DNA of 64,000 bases from Candidatus Tenderia electrophaga. Its GTDB lineage: Bacteria > Pseudomonadota > Gammaproteobacteria > Tenderiales > Tenderiaceae. A program made the translations under genes and the position numbers. Numbering within the stretch: position 1 is the first letter of the stretch; each line of letters opens with the position of its first letter. Positions 29,554-38,179 of this stretch are shown piece after piece. The notes beneath the pieces are model-generated. The model was not told the DNA's origin, did not search any database, and saw only the letters and a program-made list of their open reading frames with translations. The stretch is taken from assembly GCA_001447805.1 (NCBI GenBank), contig CP013099.1:1488001-1552000 (forward strand), written 5' to 3'.

Positions 29554-30383
29554 TGCTGCAGTCCATTAACATGCGCGCGGCGCTGGTCTCCGTCGGCCTG
29601 CTGATCCTCGCCCTGGGGATCTGGGAAGTGACGAGCCAGCCGCCCGAGGCCAGCAAGGCGATGACGGAGTACCAACGGCTGATGGGCGGTGCGGACCAGG
29701 AGGCCCGCGTCCCGCCGCCCTCGGCCATCATCGCCCTGGCCATCGAGGAGTTGAGCAACCCCTTCTATGATGCCGGACCCAACGACAAGGGCATCGGCAT
29801 CCAGTTGGCCTATTCCATCTATCGTGTCCTGGCCGGATTTTTCATGGCCGCGGCGGTGGCCATCCCCATCGGTTTCGTGGTGGGCATGTCGCCGTTGATG
29901 TACAAGGCCCTGAATCCCTACATCCAGGTGCTGCGGCCCATCTCGCCGCTGGCCTGGATGCCCCTGGCCCTGTTCATCATCAAGGACTCGGAGGCCTCGG
30001 CCATCTTTGTCATCTTTATCTGTTCCATCTGGCCCATGCTCATCAACACCGCCTTCGGCGTGGCCGGGGTGCGCAAGGACTGGGTCAATGTGGCGCGCAC
30101 CCACGAGCTGAGTCCGGTGCGCACCGCGCTGACCGTGATCCTGCCCGCCGCCGCGCCGACCATTCTCACTGGCATGCGTATCTCCATCGGCATCGCCTGG
30201 CTGGTCATCGTCGCCGCCGAGATGTTGGTGGGCGGCACCGGCATCGGCTACTACGTCTGGAACGAGTGGAACAATCTGGACCTGGCCAGCGTGATCTTCT
30301 CCATCCTCATGATCGGGTTGGTGGGCATGGTGCTGGATTTGATGTTGTCGGCGGCGGCCCGCTTCGTGCAGTACAAGGAGTAA
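29550..30383 (+). CDS. cynB: Cyanate-type ABC transporter permease
   Basis: 277 residues of the NrtB/CynB/TauC type with about six membrane helices and the cytoplasmic coupling loop NVARTHELSPVRTALTVILP. It overlaps the binding-protein gene by four bases (ATGA) with GGGAGG just upstream. Residues 28-65 form an extended soluble stretch between helix 1 and the core. It forms the membrane channel with the ATPase encoded next. Confidence 0.9.
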   Translation: MMLQSINMRAALVSVGLLILALGIWEVTSQPPEASKAMTEYQRLMGGADQEARVPPPSAIIALAIEELSNPFYDAGPNDKGIGIQLAYSIYRVLAGFFMAAAVAIPIGFVVGMSPLMYKALNPYIQVLRPISPLAWMPLALFIIKDSEASAIFVIFICSIWPMLINTAFGVAGVRKDWVNVARTHELSPVRTALTVILPAAAPTILTGMRISIGIAWLVIVAAEMLVGGTGIGYYVWNEWNNLDLASVIFSILMIGLVGMVLDLMLSAAARFVQYKE

Positions 30384-30387
30384 ACCC

Positions 30388-31287
30388 ATGACACATGCAT
30401 TTCTAGAAGTCGAAGGACTGGCCAAGCGTTTTCCCGGCGCCGACAACGGCGCGGGCCTGACCGTATTCGAAGACGCCAGTTTCCAGATCGAAAAGGGCGA
30501 GTTCGTCTGCGTCATCGGCCATTCCGGTTGCGGCAAGTCCACCATTCTCAATGTCCTGGCGGGGCTGGATCAGCCCTCCGACGGGGTGGTGATTATGAAC
30601 GGCAAAGAGGTGGCCGGCCCCAGTCTGGAGCGCGGCGTGATCTTTCAGAACTACAGCCTGCTGCCCTGGCTGTCCACGGTGAAGAACGTCGCCTTCGGGG
30701 TGAAGGCGCGCTGGCCCCATTGGAACAAGGAGCAGGTTCACGAGCACAGCATTAAGTACCTGGAGATGGTGGGGCTGAAGGAGGCGGCCGATAAAAAGCC
30801 CAGTGAACTCTCCGGCGGCATGCGCCAGCGTGTCAGTATCGCCCGGGCCTTCGCCACCCAGCCGCAACTGCTGTTGATGGATGAACCCTTCGGCGCCCTG
30901 GACGCCCTGACCCGCGGCGTCATTCAGGAGGAGCTGATCAAGATCTGGTCGGCGAGCAAGCAGACCGTGTTCATGATCACTCACGACGTGGACGAGGCCA
31001 TCCTGCTCTCGGACCGCATCCTGCTCATGACCAACGGGCCCTATGCCCGCATCGCCGAGTCGGTGCAGGTCTCCATCGAACGGCCGCGCAATCGCAACAG
31101 CGTCATCCACGATCCGGGCTATTACAAGATCCGTAATCACCTGGTGGACTTTCTGGTGACCCGTTCCAAAGAGTTGGCCGGCGGTGCCGGCGAGGCGACG
31201 GTGGAGACCCGCTTTGTCGATCCGGCCAAGGACGCGGGGGATATGCCCAAGGAAGAGGCCGAGCGTCTGGCCCGCACCGGGAGTTGA
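30388..31287 (+). CDS. cynD: Cyanate-type ABC transporter ATP-binding protein
   Basis: 299 residues. Walker A GHSGCGKST, signature LSGGMRQRVSIARAF, Walker B LLLMDEPFGALD and switch ITHDVDEA are all intact. It is closest to the NrtD/CynD/TauB group. A C-terminal extension of about 40 residues after the ATPase fold has no recognised role. The start is preceded by AAGGAG at 30376-30381, overlapping the end of the permease gene. Confidence 0.9.
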   Translation: MTHAFLEVEGLAKRFPGADNGAGLTVFEDASFQIEKGEFVCVIGHSGCGKSTILNVLAGLDQPSDGVVIMNGKEVAGPSLERGVIFQNYSLLPWLSTVKNVAFGVKARWPHWNKEQVHEHSIKYLEMVGLKEAADKKPSELSGGMRQRVSIARAFATQPQLLLMDEPFGALDALTRGVIQEELIKIWSASKQTVFMITHDVDEAILLSDRILLMTNGPYARIAESVQVSIERPRNRNSVIHDPGYYKIRNHLVDFLVTRSKELAGGAGEATVETRFVDPAKDAGDMPKEEAERLARTGS

Positions 31288-31290
31288 GCC

Positions 31291-31704
31291 ATGGAGGGCC
31301 GACCCCCGTTTCCACCCTTTGACCTGGAGACCGCCCGGCAAAAGGTCCAGGCCGCCGAGGACGCCTGGAATAGCCGTGACCCGGCACGGGTCTGCCTGGC
31401 CTACACCGAGGACACCGAGTGGCGCAACCGCGACGAGTTTCTCAACGGCCGCGCCGAGGTCAAGGCCTTTCTGGAGCGCAAGTGGGCCAAGGAGCTGGAT
31501 TACCGCTTGAGGAAATCGCTCTGGGCCTTCACCGGCGACCGCATCGCGGTGCGCTTTGAATATGAATGGCATGACGCCGCGGGGCAGTGGTACCGCGCCT
31601 ACGGCAATGAAAACTGGGAATTCGCGGCCAACGGTCTGATGCACAAGCGCTATGCCAGTATCAACGACCTGGCCATTGCGGCCGAGGCGCGTAAATTCCT
31701 GTAA
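31291..31704 (+). CDS. NTF2-like (DUF1348/SnoaL-type) protein
   Basis: 137 residues with the DUF1348 pattern: [20 protein letters not shown] near the N-terminus, then [11 protein letters not shown] and [19 protein letters not shown]. These small alpha-beta cone proteins often bind or transform small molecules. Its position three bases after the ATPase and 33 before cyanase suggests a role in cyanate handling, but no reaction can be assigned. GGGAG lies eight bases before the start. Confidence 0.83.
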   Translation: MEGRPPFPPFDLETARQKVQAAEDAWNSRDPARVCLAYTEDTEWRNRDEFLNGRAEVKAFLERKWAKELDYRLRKSLWAFTGDRIAVRFEYEWHDAAGQWYRAYGNENWEFAANGLMHKRYASINDLAIAAEARKFL

Positions 31705-31737
31705 CAACCTTAAGCAACGCTAGACTGGAGAAAACCC

Positions 31738-32178
31738 ATGACCAAGACCGAAATGACCGCAATGATCCTGGCCGCCAAAGAGGCCAAGGGCAAGCGCTGG
31801 GAGGCCGTCGCCGAGGGCGTCGGCATGTCCCCGGTGTGGACCACCTCCGCCTGCCTGGGGATGAACTCCATGTCCGCCGACCAGGCCGCCGCCCTGTGCG
31901 AGACCCTGGACCTGCCCGACGAAGTGGCCAGCGCCCTGCAGGCTTGCCCGCACAAGCACTGGGACAAGACCATCCCCACCGACCCCTTGATCTATCGTTT
32001 TTATGAAATGATCAATGTCTATGGTGAGACCATGAAACAGATCATCCATGAAAAATTCGGCGACGGCATCATGAGTGCCATCGATTTCTCCATGGACATC
32101 GACAAAGAGGAAAACCCCGCCGGGGATCGGGTGGTGATCACCCTCAACGGCAAGTTTCTGCCCTACAAATCCTGGTAA
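31738..32178 (+). CDS. cynS: Cyanate hydratase (cyanase)
   Basis: 146 residues. It converts cyanate and bicarbonate to ammonia and two CO2. The catalytic residues line up with the family as R87, E90 and S113 in YRFYEMINVYG and FGDGIMSAIDF, with the same spacing as R96, E99 and S122 of the E. coli enzyme. The C-terminus GKFLPYKSW is typical. As last gene of the uptake operon it completes a route from external cyanate to ammonia. TGGAG precedes the start. Confidence 0.96.
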   Translation: MTKTEMTAMILAAKEAKGKRWEAVAEGVGMSPVWTTSACLGMNSMSADQAAALCETLDLPDEVASALQACPHKHWDKTIPTDPLIYRFYEMINVYGETMKQIIHEKFGDGIMSAIDFSMDIDKEENPAGDRVVITLNGKFLPYKSW

Positions 32179-32190
32179 GCACCTGCGCGC

Positions 32191-32225
32191 AGGCCCCGGC
32201 AGGACAGCCCTGCCGGGGGGCTTTG
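32191..32225 (+). terminator. Terminator after cynS
   Basis: A strong GC hairpin pairs GCCCCGGCAGG (32193-32203) with CCTGCCGGGG beginning at 32209. The following run CTTTG is short, so termination efficiency is uncertain. It lies about 15 bases past the cynS stop. Confidence 0.65.
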
Positions 32226-32305
32226 CCGTGGTGGATGCCGCGTGCGCAGGAACTGTGCTAAGGTCGTTGCGAGAGTTGTTCTAACGGACTAGACAGCGAT
32301 ACCCG

Positions 32306-33247
32306 ATGGCCATGGCAGCACCCGAGACCCCGGCGCCCTTGCAATTCACTCAGCTCCACATCGATGTGGCGCGCAACGCCACCGACGACTTCAATCTGTT
32401 TCATGACCCCAACAAGTGGCAGCGCATCCGCGGCAATCCCTTCGGCGGTCCCATCGCGTTGGGTTTCCAGCTGGAGTGTCTGATTGAAGAACAGCTGCGC
32501 CTCTATCGTCAGGCCCATGACGAGACCGCTTTGGTGAGCGAGCACGGGCTGAGATTCAGTAACTATCAGTTCACCTTCGCCGGTGCCGCCAGGCCGGGTG
32601 AGGCGCTGCAGGTGGACATCAAAAAGTCACGCTTGACCACGACTGAACAGCCCGGTCTCAGCAATCGTGTGGTGATCAAGAACGGACGCGGGGTGGTGCT
32701 GATCGGACACAAGCGCGAATCACCGGCGCCTTTATGTCTCGCCGACGTCGACCTCGCTCATCTACCCGATCTCAGGCGGCTGCCGGATCGCAGTTATGTC
32801 CCGGGCGGTGATCTGTTCTGTAAACGCAAATTCATGAGCACCGGCCATGCCAAGAATTTTCTCACCGGCTCGCTGGCGGATCAGGCCGCCTGGTTCGACG
32901 AACTGGAGGAGAAGGTCAGATTTCCCGAAATGTTCCCCGCCGCGCTGATCTCCTGTGCCCTGCTGGAGCGGGCCTTCAAGGCGGGGCATGATTTCGAACA
33001 GGCGCCCATGGTCTATACCAGCCACCACATCTCGGTGGACCGCGCGTTGGCCGCCGGGCTGATGAGCAATGATGTCTTGCACCTGCTGGTGGACCAGGGC
33101 GAGGAGACCATGGCGGGGGGGCTGGGCGGGGCCGGCATCCCGCAACTGCGGCATCGCTGTTTCGGTCTGCTGGGCGACGGCGCTGTGTTATTTCGGGCCG
33201 AGATCGCCCTGGCGCCGTTGGCGGCGATTGTTACGAATCCGGCATAG
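32306..33247 (+). CDS. MaoC/hotdog-fold protein of unknown substrate
   Basis: 313 residues. The N-terminal half resembles MaoC-like hotdog proteins in its segments ARNATDDFNLFHDPNKW and FGGPIALGFQLECLIEEQL, where the Asp-His region corresponds to hydratase or thioesterase sites. The C-terminal half (about 170-300) may be a second hotdog, suggested by SHHISVDRALAAG. It stands alone between the cynS terminator and a MITE-like repeat. Proposed role: acyl-CoA or acyl-ACP binding or hydration, unproven. Confidence 0.6.
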   Translation: MAMAAPETPAPLQFTQLHIDVARNATDDFNLFHDPNKWQRIRGNPFGGPIALGFQLECLIEEQLRLYRQAHDETALVSEHGLRFSNYQFTFAGAARPGEALQVDIKKSRLTTTEQPGLSNRVVIKNGRGVVLIGHKRESPAPLCLADVDLAHLPDLRRLPDRSYVPGGDLFCKRKFMSTGHAKNFLTGSLADQAAWFDELEEKVRFPEMFPAALISCALLERAFKAGHDFEQAPMVYTSHHISVDRALAAGLMSNDVLHLLVDQGEETMAGGLGGAGIPQLRHRCFGLLGDGAVLFRAEIALAPLAAIVTNPA

Positions 33248-33254
33248 TCGCTTA

Positions 33255-33418
33255 AAATCCCCCCTAGCCCCCCTTTACAAAGGGGGGAACTTGGAGCGGG
33301 CCGGCGCGTTTGGATTACGGGTATGAGAAGTCTAATGGTGCGGGCAGTGCACCCTACTCAAAAGTGAATCGTCTCCCGGATATTCCCCCCTTTGAAAAAG
33401 GGGGGTTAGGGGGGATTT
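33255..33418. repeat. MITE-like element with long terminal inverted repeats
   Basis: The left end (33255-33289) begins AAATCCCCCCTAGCCCCCCT and the right end (33383-33418) is its near-perfect reverse complement over about 35 bases. Each arm contains a shorter internal hairpin (CCCCCCTTT/AAAGGGGGG). The centre carries a REP-like palindrome (33337-33357, GGTGCGGGCAGTGCACCCTA). There is no coding capacity. It fills the space between the hotdog gene and the ABC cassette. Confidence 0.75.
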
Positions 33419-33446
33419 ATATTGCTCAGGCATAGCGCATCCCGAG

Positions 33447-34145
33447 ATGCGCTACCCTATGGCCATGAGCGACGACACGTTTATCCAACTCCGACACATC
33501 CGCAAGGCCTATCAGGAAGGCGAATGCCAGCACTGGGTGTTCCGCGATCTCAGCATCGACTTCCGCCGCGGCGAGTCGGTGGCCCTGCTGGGGCGCAGCG
33601 GCACGGGCAAGACCACCTTGCTCAATCTGCTCAGCGGCATCGATCTGCCCGATGCCGGCGAGATCTGGATCGACGGCGATAATATCGCGCGCCGCTCGGA
33701 GACGCAGCGCACCCTGTTTCGCCGTCGACACATCGGTTTCGTGTTCCAGTTCTTCAATCTCATCCCCACCCTGACCGTGCTGGAGAATCTGTTGTTGCCG
33801 TTATCCCTGTCGGGGCGCCTGGATGATCAGGGCGAGGCCCGGGCCCTGGCGCTGTTGCAGCAGGTGGATCTGCATGGGCGCGCCCAGAGCTATCCCGATG
33901 TGCTCTCCGGCGGTGAGCAGCAGCGCGTGGCCATCGCCCGCGCCTTGGTGCACCACCCCAGCCTGTTGTTGGCCGACGAAGCCACCGGCAATCTGGACAC
34001 CGAGACCGGCGCCCAGGTGCTGGCGCTGTTGTTTGACATGGTGGCCCAATCCGGCAGCACCCTGATCATGGTCACTCACAGCGAGGAGGCGGCGCGCCAG
34101 GCGCGGCGGGTGTTGAGCTTGCATGATGGCCGCTTTGTCGAGTAA
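33447..34145 (+). CDS. LolD/MacB-type ABC transporter ATP-binding protein
   Basis: 232 residues at most; in-frame ATGs at 33447, 33459 and 33465 are all possible starts. Walker [17 protein letters not shown], signature [16 protein letters not shown] and Walker [13 protein letters not shown] identify an ATPase of the LolD/FtsE/MacB class. It overlaps the permease gene by 23 bases. With the next two genes it forms a cassette like AttEFGH, whose substrate is not firmly known. Confidence 0.9.
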   Translation: MRYPMAMSDDTFIQLRHIRKAYQEGECQHWVFRDLSIDFRRGESVALLGRSGTGKTTLLNLLSGIDLPDAGEIWIDGDNIARRSETQRTLFRRRHIGFVFQFFNLIPTLTVLENLLLPLSLSGRLDDQGEARALALLQQVDLHGRAQSYPDVLSGGEQQRVAIARALVHHPSLLLADEATGNLDTETGAQVLALLFDMVAQSGSTLIMVTHSEEAARQARRVLSLHDGRFVE

Positions 34146-36672
34146 GCGCCTGTTGTGGCGCTCGGCCGGGCGCCACCTGTTGCGCCACCCCTGGTTGATG
34201 GCCTTATCCCTGTTGGGGGTGGCCCTGGGGGTGGCGGTAGTGGTGGCCATCGACCTGGTCAACCACAGCGCCCAGCGCAGTCTGGAACTGGCCAATCAGG
34301 CCGTCGCCGGGCGCAGCACCCATCAAATCGTCGCCGGGCCGGCCGGGGTGGATGAGGCCCTGTATCTGCAACTGCGTATAGCGCAGGGCCTGCGCGACTC
34401 CGCCCCGGTGGTTGAAGGCCCGGTGGTGGCGCTGGATTTTCCCGGACGGACCTTTCAACTGTTGGGTACGGACCCGCTGGCCGACTCGCCGCTGCGCGAT
34501 TACCGCAGTGAGCTGCAGGGCGAACGATTTCTGCGTCAATTGATGACTGTGCCCAACGCGGTGATGATGGCGGCGGGCACGGCCCGGGCCCTGGGGCTGG
34601 CGGTGGGGGACAGCCTGCGGGTGCGCAGCGCCGGCACGCTGCACAGTCTGCGGCTGGTGGGCCTGATGCAGCCGCAGGACCCCTTGGCGGCCCAGGGCAT
34701 GGCCGATCTGTTGTTGGCCGATATCGCCACGGCACAGAGCCTCCTGGATCGTGTCGGTCGGCTGTCGCGTATCGACTTGGTGCTGGATGATGGCGCGCAG
34801 CTGGAACGGCTGCGCCAGGGCTTGCCCCCCGGTGTGCAGCTCATTGATCGCCAAGGGGCCGACCAGGCCCAGACCCAGATGACCGCCGCCTTTCGCACCA
34901 ATCTCACCGCCATGAGTCTGCTGGCCCTGCTGGTGGGCGGCTTCATCATCTTCAACACCATGAGCTTCTCGGTGTTGCAGCGACGTCGTCTGTTCGGCTT
35001 GCAGCGGGCGCTGGGGGTGACGGCGGCGCAGCTGTGGCAGGTGGTGCTGGGTGAGGCCCTGGTGGTGGGGCTGCTGGGGGCGGGACTGGGTCTGCTGTTG
35101 GGCGTGGTCCTGGCCGAGGGCCTGCTGGGGCTGGTGACCCGCACCATCAATGATCTCTATTACACCCTGGAGCTGCGGGCGCTGCATATCTCTTATTGGG
35201 GCCTGGGCAAGGGCCTGTTGCTGGGCGTGGGCGCCACCGTCCTGGCCAGCCTGGTGCCCACCTGGGAGGCCACTCATACCCCGGCGCGCGCCACCCTGAC
35301 GCGCTCCTATCTGGAGGCCCGGACCCGCCGTGCAGTGCGCCGGCTGGCCTGGGTCGGACTGCTGGCCATCCTCTGCGGGGCAATCTTGCTGGCCTATTCG
35401 GGCACCGGCCTGGGGCCGGCCTTTGTCGGACTGTTCGCCCTGGTGATCGGCTATGCCCTGCTGACGCCGCGCCTGGTGATGGGGGCGATCCACGTCGCTG
35501 CGGCCCTGTGGCCCCGCGGTCGCGCCCTGTTGGGGCGCATGGCCCTGCTGGGGGTGGTCAACGCCCTGAGCCGTACCGGCGTGGCCCTGGCGGCGCTGCT
35601 GGTGGCCGTGGCCACCATGGTGGGGGTGAGCACCATGGTGCACAGCTTTCGCGGCTCGGTGGTGGACTGGATCGAACACAGCCTGCGCGCCGACATCTAT
35701 CTCAGCGTCGCCGAGGCGCCCGATCTGCGTCGCCATGGGCTGTCCCGCGACCTGGTCGACGCCATTCGCCGTCTGCCGGGGGTGACGGCCTTGAGCCTGG
35801 GGCGGGGCGTTGAGGTGCCGGTGGGCGCGCGCCGCCAAGCGATCGTCGCCCTGGACCTGCCGCCGCAGGGCTTCGCCGGCTATCAATGGCTGCAGGCAGT
35901 GGCGCGGCCCTATGCGGCGTTTCAGTCCGGCATGACCGTGCTGGTATCTGAGCCCTATGCCTATCGCCACGGCGTCGCGCTGGGCGATACCCTGTCCCTG
36001 CCCACGGCCCAGGGCGAGCGGAGCTTCCGGGTGATCGGCATCTATCGCGATTACGGCGCCGAGCACGGTCGTATTACCCTGCGCCGGGAACTCTACGAAC
36101 GGCTGTGGCAGGACCCGGTGATTTCCACCATCGGTGTTTATCTTCAGGAATCGGCCGATGTCGCGCACATCATGGATCGTGTGCGCGCCCTGTTGCCAGC
36201 GCAAGCGCCCCTGCGTCTGCGCGCCAATGCCGAGATCCGCGCCGCCACCCTCCAAGTCTTCGATCGCACCTTCGCCATTACCGACGTGCTGCGCCTGCTC
36301 ACCCTGCTGGTGGCCTTCGTCGGCATCCTCACCGCCTTGATGGCCCTGCAGCTGGAACGCGCGCGGGAGTTGGCCGTGTTGCGCGCCATCGGGCTGACGC
36401 CGCGGCAACTGTGGCTGTTGGTCAGCGGCGAGACCGGGCTGATGGGGCTGCTGGCCGGATTGTTGGCCCTGCCCTTGGGCCTGGTGCTGGCCTGGGTGTT
36501 GATCCATGTGATCAACCGCCGCGCCTTCGGTTGGGGTATGCCGATGGACGTGGATTTCATGCAATTGGCGTCGGCGCTGGGCTTTGCCGTGCTGGCCGCA
36601 CTGCTGGCGGGACTCTATCCCGCCTGGCGCATGGCGCGCACCTCACCCGCCCTGGCCTTGAGGGGGGAGTGA
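34123..36672 (+). CDS. FtsX-like ABC permease, fused double unit
   Basis: 849 residues with two MacB/FtsX-type halves. The first has an N-terminal membrane helix (20-45), a large extracytoplasmic domain and a three-helix bundle (about 265-400). The second repeats this and ends with helices at 720-845 and AGLYPAWRMARTSPALALRGE, the usual FtsX-like C-terminus. It resembles AttF/AttG joined in one chain. ATG 34123 and ATG 34126 are both plausible starts. The next gene starts on the stop codon (TGATG). Confidence 0.9.
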   Translation: MMAALSSKRLLWRSAGRHLLRHPWLMALSLLGVALGVAVVVAIDLVNHSAQRSLELANQAVAGRSTHQIVAGPAGVDEALYLQLRIAQGLRDSAPVVEGPVVALDFPGRTFQLLGTDPLADSPLRDYRSELQGERFLRQLMTVPNAVMMAAGTARALGLAVGDSLRVRSAGTLHSLRLVGLMQPQDPLAAQGMADLLLADIATAQSLLDRVGRLSRIDLVLDDGAQLERLRQGLPPGVQLIDRQGADQAQTQMTAAFRTNLTAMSLLALLVGGFIIFNTMSFSVLQRRRLFGLQRALGVTAAQLWQVVLGEALVVGLLGAGLGLLLGVVLAEGLLGLVTRTINDLYYTLELRALHISYWGLGKGLLLGVGATVLASLVPTWEATHTPARATLTRSYLEARTRRAVRRLAWVGLLAILCGAILLAYSGTGLGPAFVGLFALVIGYALLTPRLVMGAIHVAAALWPRGRALLGRMALLGVVNALSRTGVALAALLVAVATMVGVSTMVHSFRGSVVDWIEHSLRADIYLSVAEAPDLRRHGLSRDLVDAIRRLPGVTALSLGRGVEVPVGARRQAIVALDLPPQGFAGYQWLQAVARPYAAFQSGMTVLVSEPYAYRHGVALGDTLSLPTAQGERSFRVIGIYRDYGAEHGRITLRRELYERLWQDPVISTIGVYLQESADVAHIMDRVRALLPAQAPLRLRANAEIRAATLQVFDRTFAITDVLRLLTLLVAFVGILTALMALQLERARELAVLRAIGLTPRQLWLLVSGETGLMGLLAGLLALPLGLVLAWVLIHVINRRAFGWGMPMDVDFMQLASALGFAVLAALLAGLYPAWRMARTSPALALRGE

Positions 36673-37820
36673 TGCGTCGTCTGCTGTTACTCAGTATGGT
36701 GCTGGTATTGATGCTGATGCTGGGGTGGTGGCTGCAACCGGGCCACCAGATACCGACGCCCGCGCAACAACAGGGTAGCGGCCTGGCCGAGACCCTGGCG
36801 GGCGACAGTGCGGGCTGGGCCCGCGCCACCGAGCGGCGTGAATTCTCATTCCCCGCAGACCACGGCCCCCATCCCGCGTACAAGACCGAGTGGTGGTATT
36901 TCACCGGCAATCTGCAGACCGAGGACGGGCGCCGCTTCGGCTATCAGCTCACCTTGTTTCGTATCGGCCTCAAGCCGGGCAGGGTAGCAGGCGCGCCGTC
37001 GGCGTGGCGCGCCAACCATCTCTACATGGCCCACTTCGCCCTCACCGATGTGCAGGGCGAACGTTTCCATTCATTCGAACGCTTCGCCCGCGCCGACCAA
37101 CGTCTCGCCGGTGCCCAGACCCAGCCCTTCGCCGTGTGGCTGGAGGATTGGCGCGTCGAAGGGGGGCATGACGGCTTTCTGCCCCTGAAGCTTCGCGCAG
37201 CGCAGGGTGATATCGCCGTCTCCTTGAGACTCGACAGCGCCAAGCCGCCGGTATTGCAGGGCGAACAAGGTCTGAGTCAGAAGAGCGCCGAGCCCGGCAA
37301 TGCATCCTATTATTACTCCTTCACGCGCATGCCGACTCGAGGTGAGATCCGTATCAAGGATCAGACCTTTCGGGTCCAAGGCCACAGCTGGTTGGACCGG
37401 GAGTGGTCCACCTCGGCGTTGGCGCCGGACCAGGCCGGCTGGGACTGGTTCGCCCTGCAACTCGACGACGGTCGGGACTTGATGTATTACCGCCTGCGCC
37501 ACAAAGACGGCAGTGTCGATCGCCATAGCGCCGGCGTATTGGTCGGCCCGCAAGGGGATGTACAACGATTGGAATGGGATGATGTGCAGCTGGAGGTGCT
37601 GGACCACTGGATCAGTCCGCAGACCCGCATCCGCTATCCGGTCCACTGGCGTCTCACTCTCCCGGATCATGGCCTGCGACTGGACGTCACGCCGCGCCTG
37701 CAGCAGCAGGAGATGACTCTCTCGGTGCGTTACTGGGAAGGTGCCGTGGCGGTGACGGGGCAGGCCGACGGCGAGCCGATCATCGGCAGCGGCTATTTGG
37801 AATTGGCGGGCTACGAATAA
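36672..37820 (+). CDS. AttH/CrtC-like lipocalin-domain protein
   Basis: 382 residues starting on the permease stop codon, with AGGGGGGAG just upstream. An N-terminal hydrophobic anchor or signal (2-21) is followed by the AttH/CrtC lipocalin-like fold, recognised by YKTEWWYFTGNLQTEDGRRF, FGYQLTLFRIGL and GHSWLDREWSTSALAPDQ. Homologues include carotenoid 1,2-hydratases, but with an ABC transporter upstream the AttH-type accessory role is more likely. An open frame extends upstream to 36105 but is only a shadow of the permease gene. Confidence 0.85.
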   Translation: MRRLLLLSMVLVLMLMLGWWLQPGHQIPTPAQQQGSGLAETLAGDSAGWARATERREFSFPADHGPHPAYKTEWWYFTGNLQTEDGRRFGYQLTLFRIGLKPGRVAGAPSAWRANHLYMAHFALTDVQGERFHSFERFARADQRLAGAQTQPFAVWLEDWRVEGGHDGFLPLKLRAAQGDIAVSLRLDSAKPPVLQGEQGLSQKSAEPGNASYYYSFTRMPTRGEIRIKDQTFRVQGHSWLDREWSTSALAPDQAGWDWFALQLDDGRDLMYYRLRHKDGSVDRHSAGVLVGPQGDVQRLEWDDVQLEVLDHWISPQTRIRYPVHWRLTLPDHGLRLDVTPRLQQQEMTLSVRYWEGAVAVTGQADGEPIIGSGYLELAGYE

Positions 37821-37871
37821 AAAGGGGACGTTAGCTTTTATAGTTCGAAAGGCCTATGTGGTGGGCAGTAA

Positions 37872-38096
37872 TACCTTCAACATTTCAGCGGCACTAAGAT
37901 CAGCCGCGCAGAGGGGACCCTCTTGCTGGGCTACTATGTGGCGTATATCCTGTATCTGATTCCGGCTGCGGCACAGCACGATGCCTTGCCCCGTTTCAGT
38001 GCCGTCATGTTCTATTTCGTGGTCCCGCTCACGCTCATTACCTTGCTTACCTTAGTGCTCAGACAGCTCGGCCGTAATAAGAGTGCGGCGTCGTGA
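37872..38096 (+). pseudogene. C-terminal remnant of a Na+/Ca2+ exchanger-type antiporter
   Basis: A frame without start codon or ribosome binding site encodes KISRAEGTLLLGYYVAYILY, then HDALPRFSAVMFYFVVPLTL, ending at TGA 38094-38096. This matches the last 55-60 residues of CaCA-family (YrbG-like) exchangers. The rest of the gene is missing and a TAA closes the frame at 37869. It is a decayed leftover. Confidence 0.6.
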
Positions 38097-38179
38097 GTTA
38101 TTGTATTGTGAGGCCAAGGACTATAATGGAGACATAAGTGAGGCACAACATGGATACGTCTGTATCAAAAGGAGAGGCT

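Noticed and set aside
30403-31707. A 434-codon minus-strand frame over the cyanate ATPase
   Set aside because: It is the complement of a complete ABC ATPase and an NTF2-like gene, with no ribosome binding site or motif.
34204-36564. A 786-codon open frame antisense to the ABC permease gene
   Set aside because: Its product is a low-complexity Q/H/G/P-rich sequence typical of the complement of GC-rich coding DNA, and the plus strand encodes a clear FtsX-like permease.
36105-36671. Upstream extension of the AttH-like frame
   Set aside because: It is an arginine/alanine-rich shadow of the permease gene. The start at 36672 has a strong ribosome binding site and signal peptide.
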